Shown here one piece after another: positions 34,107-44,100 of a DNA stretch of 64,000 nucleotides. This stretch comes from Paludibacterium purpuratum. GTDB taxonomy: Bacteria; Pseudomonadota; Gammaproteobacteria; Burkholderiales; Chromobacteriaceae. Location of the stretch: assembly GCF_004363805.1 (NCBI RefSeq), contig NZ_SNZP01000010.1, positions 62,001 to 126,000 on the forward strand. The letters run 5' to 3'. The notes below the pieces were generated by a model, which saw nothing but the letters and a program-made list of their open reading frames with translations, was not told the DNA's origin and made no database searches. Each line of letters opens with the position of its first letter. Position 1 is the first letter of the stretch. The position numbers were made by a program, and so were the translations under genes.

Positions 34107-35393
34107 ATGCGTGAACAGCTAGATTATCCGGCGTCTTACTACGCCGCATCCGCCAATGTCGCACCGCTGCGCCCGGCGTTGGCGGGGACAGAGCAATGCG
34201 ATGTCTGCATCGTCGGCGCGGGCTATACCGGTTTGTCGGCTGCCATCGCACTGGCGGAAGCCGGCTTCAAGGTGATCGTGCTGGAAGCCGCACGAGTCGG
34301 CTTTGGCGCCTCGGGGCGAAACGGCGGCCAGATCATCAATAGCTATAGCCGCGACCTGGATGTGATCGAGCGCCGCCACGGCCGTGACCAGGCTGCGGCG
34401 ATGGGGGCGCTTGCCTTCGAAGGGGGGCGGATCATTCGCGAGCGGGTCGCCAAATACGGCATTGCTTGCGACCTGAAGTCCGGTAACTTGTTTGCCGCAT
34501 TGACAGCGAAACAACTCGACGAGCTGGCGGAGAAGAAGGCGCTATGGGAGCGCTATGGACATACCGGTTTGCGCCTGATCGGTACCGCGGAACTGCCGAG
34601 CTATATCGGCAGCAAGCGCTATGTCGGCGCGTTGTTGGACGAGTGGGGCGGCCATATCCACCCGCTGAATTTGACGTTGGGCGAGGCCGCCGCATTCGAA
34701 TCGCTGGGCGGCCAAATTTTCGAGCAATCCGCTGTGACGCGCATCGATCCGGGCACGCCGGCAGCGGTGCACACGGCAAAGGGACTGGTGCGCGCCGAGT
34801 TCGTCATCGTGGCGGGCAACGCCTACCTCGGCGACCTGGTGCCGGCGCTGGCGGAAAAAAGTTTGCCGTGCGGCACGCAGATCATCGCCACCGAACCGTT
34901 GACCGAAACGGCGGCGGCCGAGCTGTTGCCGCAGGATCATTGCGTCGAGGATTGCAACTACATGCTGGACTACTACCGCTTGAGCGCCGACCGGCGTTTG
35001 CTGTATGGCGGCGGCACGGTATACGGCGCTCGCGACAGCGCCGCCATCGAGGCGCAGATTCGCGCCAATTTGAAAAAGACCTTCCCGCAATTGGCCGATG
35101 TGCGCGTCGATTACGCCTGGACCGGCAATTTCCTGTTGACGCTGTCGCGCCTGCCGCAGGCCGGCCGCATTGGGTCGAACATCTATTATTCGCAAGGCTG
35201 CAGCGGTCACGGTGTCACGTACAGCCATCTGGCGGGGGTGATGCTGGCCGAGGCGATTCGCGGGCAAGGTCAGCGTTTCGACGTGTTCGCCGGCCTGCCG
35301 CATTACGCCTTTCCGGGCGGACGCCTACTGCGCGTACCGATGCTGACGCTGGGGGCGTGGTACTACGGGCTGAGGGATCGGCTGGGGGTGTGA
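34107..35393 (+). CDS. FAD-dependent amine oxidase, gamma-glutamylputrescine oxidase-like
   Basis: This 428-residue protein belongs to the DAO family of FAD oxidoreductases. The dinucleotide-binding motif VCIVGAGYTGLSAAIALAEAG starts near residue 32 (the key glycines are GxGxxG), followed by GFGASGRNGGQIINSY, typical of gamma-glutamylputrescine oxidase PuuB. The C-terminal YSQGCSGHGVTYSHLAG is also PuuB-like. It would oxidise a gamma-glutamylated amine to the aldehyde, a step in putrescine breakdown, or a related amino compound. None of the other puu genes is next to it. TGGAGA precedes the ATG. Confidence 0.85.
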   Translation: MREQLDYPASYYAASANVAPLRPALAGTEQCDVCIVGAGYTGLSAAIALAEAGFKVIVLEAARVGFGASGRNGGQIINSYSRDLDVIERRHGRDQAAAMGALAFEGGRIIRERVAKYGIACDLKSGNLFAALTAKQLDELAEKKALWERYGHTGLRLIGTAELPSYIGSKRYVGALLDEWGGHIHPLNLTLGEAAAFESLGGQIFEQSAVTRIDPGTPAAVHTAKGLVRAEFVIVAGNAYLGDLVPALAEKSLPCGTQIIATEPLTETAAAELLPQDHCVEDCNYMLDYYRLSADRRLLYGGGTVYGARDSAAIEAQIRANLKKTFPQLADVRVDYAWTGNFLLTLSRLPQAGRIGSNIYYSQGCSGHGVTYSHLAGVMLAEAIRGQGQRFDVFAGLPHYAFPGGRLLRVPMLTLGAWYYGLRDRLGV

Positions 35394-35403
35394 AAACGGG
35401 GAA

Positions 35404-35476
35404 GTGGCGCATTGCCTTCGGCGAATGCGACCTACCGAGAATGGGGTAGGGCGCGTTCGCGAAGCAACGCGCCAAC
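35404..35476. repeat. Palindromic GTAGGG/CCCTAC repeat, copy D
   Basis: Two inverted arms lie back to back: GTGGCGCATTGCC...CGACCTACC on the left and GGTAGGGCGCGTTCGC...GCGCCAAC on the right, separated by about 10 nt. It fills the gap between the convergent PuuB-like and ubiT genes. The right arm is nearly identical to copy C. Confidence 0.7.
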
Positions 35477-35488
35477 CCGTCCCTTTCC

Positions 35489-35923
35489 TCAAGCGGCCAT
35501 GAAGCGCGCGACCGGCGTGCCGCTCCAGTCGACGCTATCGAGCAGGTTCTTGACGATCAACCCCAGCTCGGTGTCGCCCTCGATGATCAGCTTGCGGTTG
35601 AAAAACAGCGTGTCCGGGTCTTCCTCGCGCAGCATCATGCGTGCGAAATCGGCTGCGTTGGCGGTAAAGCGCAAGTCGGGTTCGTCGGTCGAACGATCGA
35701 CCTGGAAGCCTTGGCCAACGGCGCTAAAGCGCAGACTGATGCCGGCATCCTGTACGCGTACCTCGAAGCGGCGGCCATCGAGCAGGCTCATATCGGCCGG
35801 TAGGATGCCTCGTTTGACGAGTTGATTCAGGCCCGCTGCCAACACAAAGGCCGGCGGGGTGGCCGGCAGGTGGGTCAGCAGTTTGCTTAAGGAACTTGGC
35901 AGGGTGAAATCAGGAACGCGCAT
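35489..35923 (-). CDS. ubiT: UbiT, SCP2-domain accessory factor for anaerobic ubiquinone synthesis
   Basis: This 144-residue protein is an SCP2-type lipid-binding domain ([38 protein letters not shown]). UbiT binds polyprenylated ubiquinone intermediates and is needed for the oxygen-independent pathway together with UbiU and UbiV. Its neighbours here are exactly those two genes, and its start overlaps the ubiV stop by 14 nt. AAGGAG lies 6 nt before ATG 35923. Length is slightly shorter than E. coli UbiT (about 174) because of a shorter N-terminus. Confidence 0.88.
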   Translation of the reverse strand: MRVPDFTLPSSLSKLLTHLPATPPAFVLAAGLNQLVKRGILPADMSLLDGRRFEVRVQDAGISLRFSAVGQGFQVDRSTDEPDLRFTANAADFARMMLREEDPDTLFFNRKLIIEGDTELGLIVKNLLDSVDWSGTPVARFMAA

Positions 35924-36830
35924 GGCGGACTCCTTCTTGTAAATCGATGCCGGCCACGCCGCGCCAGTAGCCGTCGACACGCGGACCACCGGCCAAGTGC
36001 GCGGCCTGATCAAGTTGCGTCGGATCGCATGCCTCTCCGCCCAGGATCTTGGCGGCATGGCGGATCAGCTCGGCGCAGCCCTCGGCTTGCGGGCTGATGC
36101 GCACGGCATCGACCCCGATGGCGGTCATGTCGGCCACGTGCGGCAAGAGCGAATGGCAACCGGCGGACATGGTCTGGATGCCGTTGATGGTTAGAAAGTC
36201 CTGAGCTTCGCGCGTCGCCAGCGTCTGGCCGTTCGGGTGCTCCATGCAGCGGAACTCGCAGCTGTCCTTCTTCAGGTTGTAGTGCCGGGCGGTGAAACAG
36301 CGTGACGAGAAGGCCAACGGCAGCTTGCCCCAGGCGAATACCTCGGTTTCCACTTCGACGTTCTGTGCCAGGATGGCGGCCAGCGTATCGCGGGCCATCT
36401 CCACCGACGGAATCCAGCGGTAGGCGCCAAGGCGCTGGTATAGGGCCAGGGTTTCGCTGTTGTAGATGTTCATATGCGGGCCGGCCACGAAGGGCAGCCG
36501 TGCGGTGTGCGCCAGGCGCGCCGCGCCCATGTCGTTGGCCTCGATCGCCAGATCGCCTTGATCGACCAGCTTGCGCACGCGTTTCAAATCGGACTCGCTC
36601 TCGATCAGCGCTTGGCACGACAACACGACACGCTTGCCGGCAGTACGTAGATCCTGTGCCAGGCCGATCCAGTCGGCGCTGCGCAATTGCTGGCGTCGGC
36701 CGCAGACGACTTCGCCCAGGTAAATGGTGTCGACCGGCCAATCGGATGCTTCGGCATAAAATGCCATCACTGTGTCGCGCGGCCAGAAAAATAAAATGGG
36801 GCCGAGTGTCAGTTCCAGTTGTTTGTTCAT
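35910..36830 (-). CDS. ubiV: UbiV, U32-family Fe-S subunit of the anaerobic ubiquinone hydroxylation complex
   Basis: This 306-residue protein belongs to the U32 peptidase-like family and lacks any sign of being a protease. UbiV forms a heterodimer with UbiU, each carrying a 4Fe-4S cluster, and hydroxylates ubiquinone precursors without oxygen. Candidate cluster ligands are C43, C178, C191 and C195 ([19 protein letters not shown]), one early and three late as in E. coli UbiV. It lies 13 nt after ubiU and overlaps ubiT, so the three genes form one operon. Confidence 0.9.
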   Translation of the reverse strand: MNKQLELTLGPILFFWPRDTVMAFYAEASDWPVDTIYLGEVVCGRRQQLRSADWIGLAQDLRTAGKRVVLSCQALIESESDLKRVRKLVDQGDLAIEANDMGAARLAHTARLPFVAGPHMNIYNSETLALYQRLGAYRWIPSVEMARDTLAAILAQNVEVETEVFAWGKLPLAFSSRCFTARHYNLKKDSCEFRCMEHPNGQTLATREAQDFLTINGIQTMSAGCHSLLPHVADMTAIGVDAVRISPQAEGCAELIRHAAKILGGEACDPTQLDQAAHLAGGPRVDGYWRGVAGIDLQEGVRHARS

Positions 36831-36843
36831 AGGATTGTCGTTC

Positions 36844-37857
36844 TCATTTCCATGGGCGGCTGTAGGCGCCCAGGGTTTGCTGGTGCCCTTCGGACACCTT
36901 GCCCAACGCCTGCTGCCAGTTGCTCTTCACGCTGAAGCGTTGGCTATCGCGCGCGGCGTCCAATGCCTCGCGCAATGCGCGCGTCACTTGGGCGACGTAG
37001 GCCGGACTGCGCTGACGGCCCTCGACCTTGATGGCCGCCACGCCGATTTCGATCAGTTCGGGCAGCATCGGCAGCACGTTCAGGCTGGTCGGCTCCTCCA
37101 GCGCGTAGTAGGTTTCGCCGCCGACGGCGAAACGGCCCTTGCACAGCGTCGGGTAACCGGCCGGATCGTCCTTGCCGTACTGATCGATCAGGATGTCGTT
37201 GAGACGTGCGTTCAAATGCTGCTCGCCATGCTCCCAGCGCACAAAGCGTGCCGGCGAGCAGACGCCATGGGTATTGGGCGATTCGCCGGTGGCATAGGAG
37301 GACAGCAGGCAGCGTCCTTCGACCATGACGCATAGGCTGCCGAAACCGAAGACCTCGATTTCGACGTCGGTGTTGTCGATCACTTGGCGCACCTGATCGA
37401 GCGTCAACACGCGCGGCAGAACCGCGCGACGGATGCCGAACAGGTCGCGTGCCAGATGGATGGCTTCGCAATTGGTGGCCGAGCCTTGCACCGATAGGTG
37501 CAGACGCAGCTCGGGATGGGTGCGCACGGCGTAGTCCATCAGGCCGAGGTCGGCCAGGATCACCGCGTCCACGCCCAAACTGGCGGCCTCGTCGACAGCG
37601 CGTTTCCACGGGGCGATATCGGCGCCCTGGGCGTAGGTGTTAATGGCCATCAGCACTTTACGGCCGCGATCGTGCGCGTAGCGGATGCCTTCGCGGGCCG
37701 TCTTGTCGTCGAAATTCAGGCCGGCGAAGTTGCGTGCGTTGGTGCCGTTCTTCAGGCCGAAATACACCGTGTCGGCACCATGGTCGACGGCGGCTTTCAG
37801 CGCCGGCAGGCTGCCGGCCGGACATACCAGTTCCGGCAGGGGGCGAGAGCTCGTCAT
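36844..37857 (-). CDS. ubiU: UbiU, U32-family Fe-S subunit of the anaerobic ubiquinone hydroxylation complex
   Basis: This 337-residue protein starts with the conserved [21 protein letters not shown] and contains four cysteines, C176, C183, C200 and C239, each exactly seven positions later than the E. coli UbiU cluster ligands (C169, C176, C193, C232). That is strong evidence for orthology. UbiU works with UbiV to introduce hydroxyl groups into ubiquinone precursors without oxygen, probably using prephenate as oxygen donor. It is the first gene of the ubiUVT operon. An FNR/ANR-like box lies about 68 nt upstream of its start codon. Confidence 0.93.
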   Translation of the reverse strand: MTSSRPLPELVCPAGSLPALKAAVDHGADTVYFGLKNGTNARNFAGLNFDDKTAREGIRYAHDRGRKVLMAINTYAQGADIAPWKRAVDEAASLGVDAVILADLGLMDYAVRTHPELRLHLSVQGSATNCEAIHLARDLFGIRRAVLPRVLTLDQVRQVIDNTDVEIEVFGFGSLCVMVEGRCLLSSYATGESPNTHGVCSPARFVRWEHGEQHLNARLNDILIDQYGKDDPAGYPTLCKGRFAVGGETYYALEEPTSLNVLPMLPELIEIGVAAIKVEGRQRSPAYVAQVTRALREALDAARDSQRFSVKSNWQQALGKVSEGHQQTLGAYSRPWK

Positions 37858-37918
37858 GACATTGCAATAGGTTTTGTGGGAAACCGCCCAAGCCTAGCAG
37901 AGGGGGCGCATAGGCGAC

Positions 37919-37932
37919 TTGTTTTGTATCAA
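37919..37932 (-). promoter_or_regulatory. FNR/ANR-like box upstream of ubiU
   Basis: TTGTT-TTGT-ATCAA matches nine of ten positions of the FNR consensus TTGAT-N4-ATCAA. It is centred 68 nt upstream of the ubiU start codon and 84 nt upstream of the divergent recC start. ubiUV is under FNR control in E. coli, so an oxygen-sensitive regulator site here is plausible. Confidence 0.55.
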
Positions 37933-38009
37933 GACTCCGGACGCCGAGCGCCGGGCGGCCGTGCCCGATGCTAAACTGATGCGAACGATATCGATAAGTC
38001 CTCATCCGC

Positions 38010-41000
38010 ATGCTGCATCTCTATCAATCGAACCGCTTGGAGCACTTGGGCGCGTTGTTTACCGGCATGGTACGCGCCGTGCCGCTGTCCGACCCGTTCC
38101 TCCCCGAAGTGGTGATGGTGCAAAGCCGCGGCATGGGGCGCTGGCTGACCTTGGCGAGCGCGCGCGCCAGCGGTATCGCCGCCAATTTGCAGTTTGTTCT
38201 GCCCGCAGGCTATGCCTGGCGGTTGATGCGCCAAGTGCTGCCCGACCTGCCGGAGCAATCGGCGTTTGCACCCGAAGTGCTTACCTGGCGTCTGATGCAA
38301 TTGCTGCCTCAGCTTGACGACGAGGTGTTCGCGCCGGTGCGCCATTATCTGCAAGGCGGCGAGCGCGCGGTGTTCGAGCTGGCCGGTTGTGTGTCCGACA
38401 TCTTCGACCAGTACCTGGTGTTCCGTCCCGATTGGATTCGCGCTTGGGAGCGCGGCGAGTTGCAGGGGCTGGGGCCGGACGAAGCTTGGCAGGCGGCGCT
38501 GTGGCGCCGGTTGGCCGATAGTGTGCCGGGCATGCACCGGGTTCGCATGAACGATGCCTTCCTGGCTGCGCTCTCGTCCGACATGCTGCCCGAGCGCATC
38601 ACGCTGTTCGGTATCGCAAGCCTAGCGCCGATGTATTTGGCGCTGGTGCGGCGGCTGGCCGAACTGACCGACGTTTGTCTGTTTCTGCTCAATCCCTGCG
38701 AAGAGTACTGGGGCAATATCGTCGATGCCCGCGGCCAGTTGCGACTGACCGGCATGGGGTTGGACGTGGCGCCGGATCACCCGCTGCTGGCTTCGCTCGG
38801 CAAACAGGGGCGCGACTTTTTCGATTTGGTGTCGGAGAACCTGCACGAATCGCAAGCGGCGTTTGCGCGGCCCGAAGGCGACACGTTGTTGGCCCGGCTG
38901 CAGCGCGACATGCTGACGCTGCAGCCGCCGCAAAAGCGGCGCTCGGCGCATGACACTTCGGTGGAAATCCATGCCGCGCACGGTGCGATGCGCGAATTGG
39001 AGGTGTTGAAGGATCGGCTGCTGGCGCACTTCGCCGCCGATCCGACGCTGACGCCGGCCGACGTGGCCGTGCTGACGCCGGACATCAATCAGTATGCGCC
39101 CTACATCGATGCGGTCTTTGGCCCGCGGCCGGACGCACCGGGTATCCCCTACAGCATCGCCGACCGCCGCATCGAACGCGATGTGCCGCTGTTGTCGGTG
39201 TTGGCCGCGGTACTGGAATTGCTCGATGGACGCTTCCCCGCCGATCGCGTGCTGGCGCTGCTCGACTGCGCGGCGGTGCTGCGCCGTTTTGGTCTACAGG
39301 CCGCCGACGTGCCGTTGATACAGTCTTGGGTCGAGCAGGCCGCGATCCGCTGGGGGCGGGATGCCGCCCATAAGGGCGCGCTCGGTTTGCCGGCCGATCC
39401 GCTGTTTACTTGGCGCTGGGGACTGGATCGACTGCTGTTGGGCGCGGCGTTGCCGCCGGGCCTGGCCGGCGATGGTAGCCCCATGTGGCAGGCATTGTTG
39501 CCCTTGCCGCTGGCCACCGGCGGGGACAGCGAGGTGCTGGCGCGCTTCGCCGCGCTGTACCGGATATTGGACGACTGGTCGCGGCAGTGCGCCGAGCCGG
39601 CCTGCGCCGCCGATTGGCGGACGCGTCTGCAAGCGCTGGCCGAAGCATTGTTGGCCGTCGACGAGGATGAGGAAGAGGCGCTGGATATTTGGCGCGAGGC
39701 GCTTGCGGCGCTGACGCAGGAGACGCAGTCGGCCGAGTTCGACCAGCCGTTTACCCTGCCGGTGCTGCGCGACTGGTTGACGCGCCGGCTCGGTCAGACG
39801 ACCTCGGGCGGTTTTCTGACCGGCGGCGTGACGTTCTGCGCCATGGTGCCGATGCGTTCGATCCCGTTCCGCTTGCTGTGCCTGGTTGGGATGAACGACG
39901 GCGCTTACCCGCGCGACGAGCGGCCGGTGAGTTTCGATTTGATTGCCCAGCACCCGCGCCGCGGCGACCGTTCGCGCCGCTTCGACGACCGTTATCTGTT
40001 CCTGGAGGCCATCCTGTCGGCGCGCGAGACCTTATACCTGTCCTATATCGGCCTGTCGGCGCGCAGTAACGAGCCGCTGCCCCCGTCCGCCCTGGTGTCC
40101 GAACTGCTCGATACCCTGGCGGCCATGGGCGCCGATCCGGACGAATTGTGCGTGATCCATCCGCTGCAAGCGTTCTCGCCGGCTTGCTACGACGGCCAGG
40201 ATGCAAGGTTGGCCAGTTTCGAACCCGGTTTCGCCCATGCGCTGGCCGCGCCGCCGGCCCGTCCGCGGCCGTTCGCCGCCGCGCTTGTCGGCGAGGCGCC
40301 GACGGTGGTGGAGGCCGCGCAGTGGCGCTGGTTCTGGCGCATGCCCTGCCGCGCCTGGCTGTCGGAGCGTCTGGGCATCCGCGTGGCCGCGGCCGCCGAG
40401 GCCATGCCGGTGCGCGAGCCGTTCGACCTGGCGCGCGACGCGAGTCTTGCCGTGATGGAACGCGTCGTGTCCGCCAGCCTGACTCGAAAGCCGTTGCAGG
40501 TGGTCGGCGATGTGGCGCACGGCAGCGGCTGGCTGCCGCCGGGTGCGTTGGGCGAGGCGTTGCTGTCGCGCCAGATCGGGCAGGGGCGGCGCTTTGCCGC
40601 CGGGTTACCGCCGGCGCTGGCCGAAACGCCGTTGCCGCCGGCTACGCTGCATTTGTCCATCGATGGCTTGTCGATCGTGGGGACCCTGGCCGATCTGCGG
40701 CCGCAGGGGCGTTTGCTGATGACCGCTCGGCCGGTCTTCGCCACCGAGTTGATCGATTTCTGGCTCGGGCACCTGTTGTTGTGTGCGGCGCAACCACCGG
40801 GAGTGGCGCCGATTTCCATGTTGTGCGCCTTCGACGGCACACGCGTACTGGGCCCGGTCGACGATGCGATCGAGCGCTTGCGTCCGTGGTTGGCGTTCTG
40901 GCGCCAGGGCCAGAGCCTGCCGCTGCCGTTCTTCGCGCGCACAAGCCTGGCCTATGCGCGCCATCTACAGGACAAGCCGGATGACCGCGCCGGCGCCATG

Positions 41001-41183
41001 GGCCGGGCGCTGGCCGAATGGGCGCCCGCTTTCGAAGACAAGTTCGCCCAGCAAGACGACCCGGCCGTGGCGCTGGCGTTCCGGCATCTCGATCCACTGG
41101 CGGATCCGCTATTCGGACAGCTGGCCGAGGTGTTGCTGTTGCCGATGCTGGCGGCGCTGGCCGCGGGGGAGGCGACGGCATGA
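38010..41183 (+). CDS. recC: RecBCD enzyme subunit RecC
   Basis: This 1057-residue protein is the RecC subunit of exonuclease V, which holds the complex together, splits the strands and recognises Chi. It has the UvrD-like inactive helicase layout: N-terminal HLYQSNRLEHLGALF, VMVQSRGMGRWL, a middle VAVLTPDINQYAPYI and FCAMVPMRSIPFRLLCLVGM. Length is close to E. coli RecC (1122). ATG 38010 has no clear ribosome site. The recB start overlaps the recC stop codon (ATGA), so they are coupled. The ubiUVT operon is divergent. Confidence 0.93.
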   Translation: MLHLYQSNRLEHLGALFTGMVRAVPLSDPFLPEVVMVQSRGMGRWLTLASARASGIAANLQFVLPAGYAWRLMRQVLPDLPEQSAFAPEVLTWRLMQLLPQLDDEVFAPVRHYLQGGERAVFELAGCVSDIFDQYLVFRPDWIRAWERGELQGLGPDEAWQAALWRRLADSVPGMHRVRMNDAFLAALSSDMLPERITLFGIASLAPMYLALVRRLAELTDVCLFLLNPCEEYWGNIVDARGQLRLTGMGLDVAPDHPLLASLGKQGRDFFDLVSENLHESQAAFARPEGDTLLARLQRDMLTLQPPQKRRSAHDTSVEIHAAHGAMRELEVLKDRLLAHFAADPTLTPADVAVLTPDINQYAPYIDAVFGPRPDAPGIPYSIADRRIERDVPLLSVLAAVLELLDGRFPADRVLALLDCAAVLRRFGLQAADVPLIQSWVEQAAIRWGRDAAHKGALGLPADPLFTWRWGLDRLLLGAALPPGLAGDGSPMWQALLPLPLATGGDSEVLARFAALYRILDDWSRQCAEPACAADWRTRLQALAEALLAVDEDEEEALDIWREALAALTQETQSAEFDQPFTLPVLRDWLTRRLGQTTSGGFLTGGVTFCAMVPMRSIPFRLLCLVGMNDGAYPRDERPVSFDLIAQHPRRGDRSRRFDDRYLFLEAILSARETLYLSYIGLSARSNEPLPPSALVSELLDTLAAMGADPDELCVIHPLQAFSPACYDGQDARLASFEPGFAHALAAPPARPRPFAAALVGEAPTVVEAAQWRWFWRMPCRAWLSERLGIRVAAAAEAMPVREPFDLARDASLAVMERVVSASLTRKPLQVVGDVAHGSGWLPPGALGEALLSRQIGQGRRFAAGLPPALAETPLPPATLHLSIDGLSIVGTLADLRPQGRLLMTARPVFATELIDFWLGHLLLCAAQPPGVAPISMLCAFDGTRVLGPVDDAIERLRPWLAFWRQGQSLPLPFFARTSLAYARHLQDKPDDRAGAMGRALAEWAPAFEDKFAQQDDPAVALAFRHLDPLADPLFGQLAEVLLLPMLAALAAGEATA

Positions 41184-44100
41184 ACCCGCTCAATGCACTC
41201 GATTGCCCGCTGGGCGGTGTCAATCTGATCGAGGCGTCTGCCGGCACCGGCAAGACCTGGACGATCGCGGCGCTCTACACTCGCCTGCTGTTGGAAGCGG
41301 ATGCCGACGGGCAGGTGCCGGCCATCGACCAGCTGCTGGTGGTGACGTATACCAAGGCGGCTACCGCCGAACTACGCGGCCGCTTGCGCGACCGCTTGCG
41401 TGCGTTGGTCGCTGTACTGGAGGGGAGCGCGAGCGACGATCCGTTCCTCTTGGCCATGGCCGAGCGCCACCCCCCCGGCGCGGCGCGCATCTTGGCCTTG
41501 TCGCGGTTGAATGCGGCCATCGTCGGTTTCGATACCGCGGCGATCTATACCATCCACGGTTTTTGCCAGCGCGCGCTATCCGATGCCGCTTTCGCCTCTG
41601 GCCAGAGTTTTCACGCCGAACTGATCCAGGATGATAGTCAGCGCTTGCTCGATGCCGTGGACGACTATTGGCGTCGCCATGTGCTGAGCGATGCGCTATT
41701 GGCCGGCTTGCTGGCCGAATCGGGCGAGACGCCGGAACGTTGGCTGGCCGATATTCGACCCTATCTGGCCAAGCCGTATCTGGCGGTGGATCGACCGCCG
41801 GGCGCCGGTCTGGCCGCGGCGCGAAGGGCGCTGGACATCTGCTGGCAGTCGTTGCGCGACGGTCGCGACGATTGTCAGGCGGCATTTGAGTTGCTGCAGC
41901 GGGCCGAAGGACTGAACGCGCGGAGTTTCGGCGTCGAAACACGCACCTTGCTTGCTCAGACGGTGATGCGCCTACTGGCGGTCGAGGGAGCGGCGCCGGC
42001 ATTGAGCGGCAGCGAGCGCAAGTTGCTCGATAAATTGACGCCCGCCGTACTCGCGCGCGCCGCCAACAAGGGCTTCACCCCGCCGTCCCACCCGGCTTTC
42101 GCGCGCATCGGCGACTGGCTGGCGGCCTGGGATGCCTACCAGCAGGCCGCGGTGTTGGAAATCACCCGGCTCAAGCTGGATCTGATCGACTGGCTGGGCG
42201 ACGAACTGGCGCGTCGGCGCCAGGCCGAGCGCACGCGCAGTTTCGACGATCTGCTGACCGATTTGTACGACGCCTTGCGCGACCCCGTGCGCGGCCCGGT
42301 GCTGGCCGCGCAGTTGGCCGGCAGCTTCCATGCGGCGTTGATCGACGAGTTTCAGGACACCGACCCGGTGCAGTACCACATTTTCCGCAATAGCTTCATC
42401 GAACGCGGCCGGCCGGTGTTCCTGGTCGGCGATCCGAAGCAAGCGATCTATAGCTTCCGCGGCGCCGATGTTTTCGCTTATCTCGAGGCGCGCGCCGATA
42501 CCTTGCCGCAAAACCGCTACACGCTGGACGTCAACCGCCGCTCGCAGTCTGCGCTGGTCGATGCGGTGAATGCGCTGTTTGCCCGCCCCAAGCCGTTCGT
42601 TCTGCCCGAGATCGGCTATCAGCCGGTGGCCGCCGCCGGTCCTGCCACAAGGCTGGTGGTCGAGGACGATCGCGCGCCCTGCAATTGGCAGTGGCTGGAC
42701 TTCGGCGACAGCGCCAAAGGCGCCAGCAAGCGTTTGGCCGCCGAACAGTCGGCGCAAAACGCGGCGGCCGAGATCGCTCGCCTGCTGGCCTTATCGGCCG
42801 AGGGCCGGGCGTCGTTGTGCTCGGAGCGCGGACAGCGGCCGCTCGGCGGCGGCGATTGCGCGGTGTTGGTCAGCACGCATCGGCAGGGCGAAATCATGCG
42901 CGCCGCGTTGGCGGCGCTGAATATCCCCAGCGTGGCGCTGACGCAGGAGAGCGTGTTTGCCAGCCGTGAGGCGCGCGAGCTGCTGATTTTGCTGTCGGCT
43001 TGGGCGCATCCGGGGGACGAGACGCGTCTGCGCCATGCCCTGGCGACCGAATTGTATGGTTTCGCCGCGGACGAAATCGCTGCCTGCCTGCAGGATGAGA
43101 CCGCCTGGGAGGCGCAGTTGGCGTGGCATGCCGAAGACCATCAGCGCTGGCGGCAACAGGGCATGATGGCGGCCTGGCGACATTTCCTGGCACGTCGCAC
43201 GGTGGCCGAACGCCTGTTGCCGCTGCCCGACGGTGAACGTCGGCTGACCAATCTGTCGCACTTGGCGGAGCTCCTGCAAAACGCTAGCGAAGAGCAGCAA
43301 GGTATGTTGCCGTTGCTCGACTGGTTCGAGTTGCAAGTTAACGGCGAACAGGGCGGCGAAGCCGCACTATTGCGGCTGGAGAGCGATGCTTCCTTGGTGA
43401 AGATCGCCACGGTGCACAGTGCCAAGGGGCTGCAATACCCGGTGGTGTTTTGCCCTTTCCTGTGGGATGGCGCACTCGAACGTCGCGATATGCCGTTTTG
43501 GCGTAGCCACGGCGCGACCGGCAGCCGGCTGACGCCCGAGGTGCTGCTCGACGATGCCACGCGCGAGGCGGCGCGCAACGAACTGTTGGCGGAAAAACTG
43601 CGCTTGGCCTACGTGGCGTTGACGCGCGCCGAGCACCGGCAATACATCGCCTGGGGCTGGGTGCAGCAGATGGAGACCGCCGCGCTGGCCTGGCTGTTGC
43701 ACGCCCCGCCCGAAACACCGCTGGCGCAACTGACCGCGCTGGATGGCGCGACGGTACGGTCGCAATTGCAGGACTGGATCCGGCGCCAGGGGCCGACGGT
43801 GGCCTGGCAGGAGGCCGAGTGGGCGCCGGCACTGACGCGCACGGCACAAGGCGCCGCCGGGGTGTACGCCCCGGCGCGCATCGCGCGGCCGATTTACACG
43901 CCCTGGCGCGTTGCCAGTTTCAGCGGGCTGGTGCACCACAGCGGCACACCGGAGCGAGAGCGGCCGGATCATGATCGTGGCGGTTTAACCCTGCCCGAAA
44001 CCGACGATGCCACTGTGCCGTTCCCGCGAGGCGCGCGCGCCGGCACGTGCTTGCACGCCATCCTGGAACAGGTCGATTTTGCCGCGCCGAGCCTGGAGAC

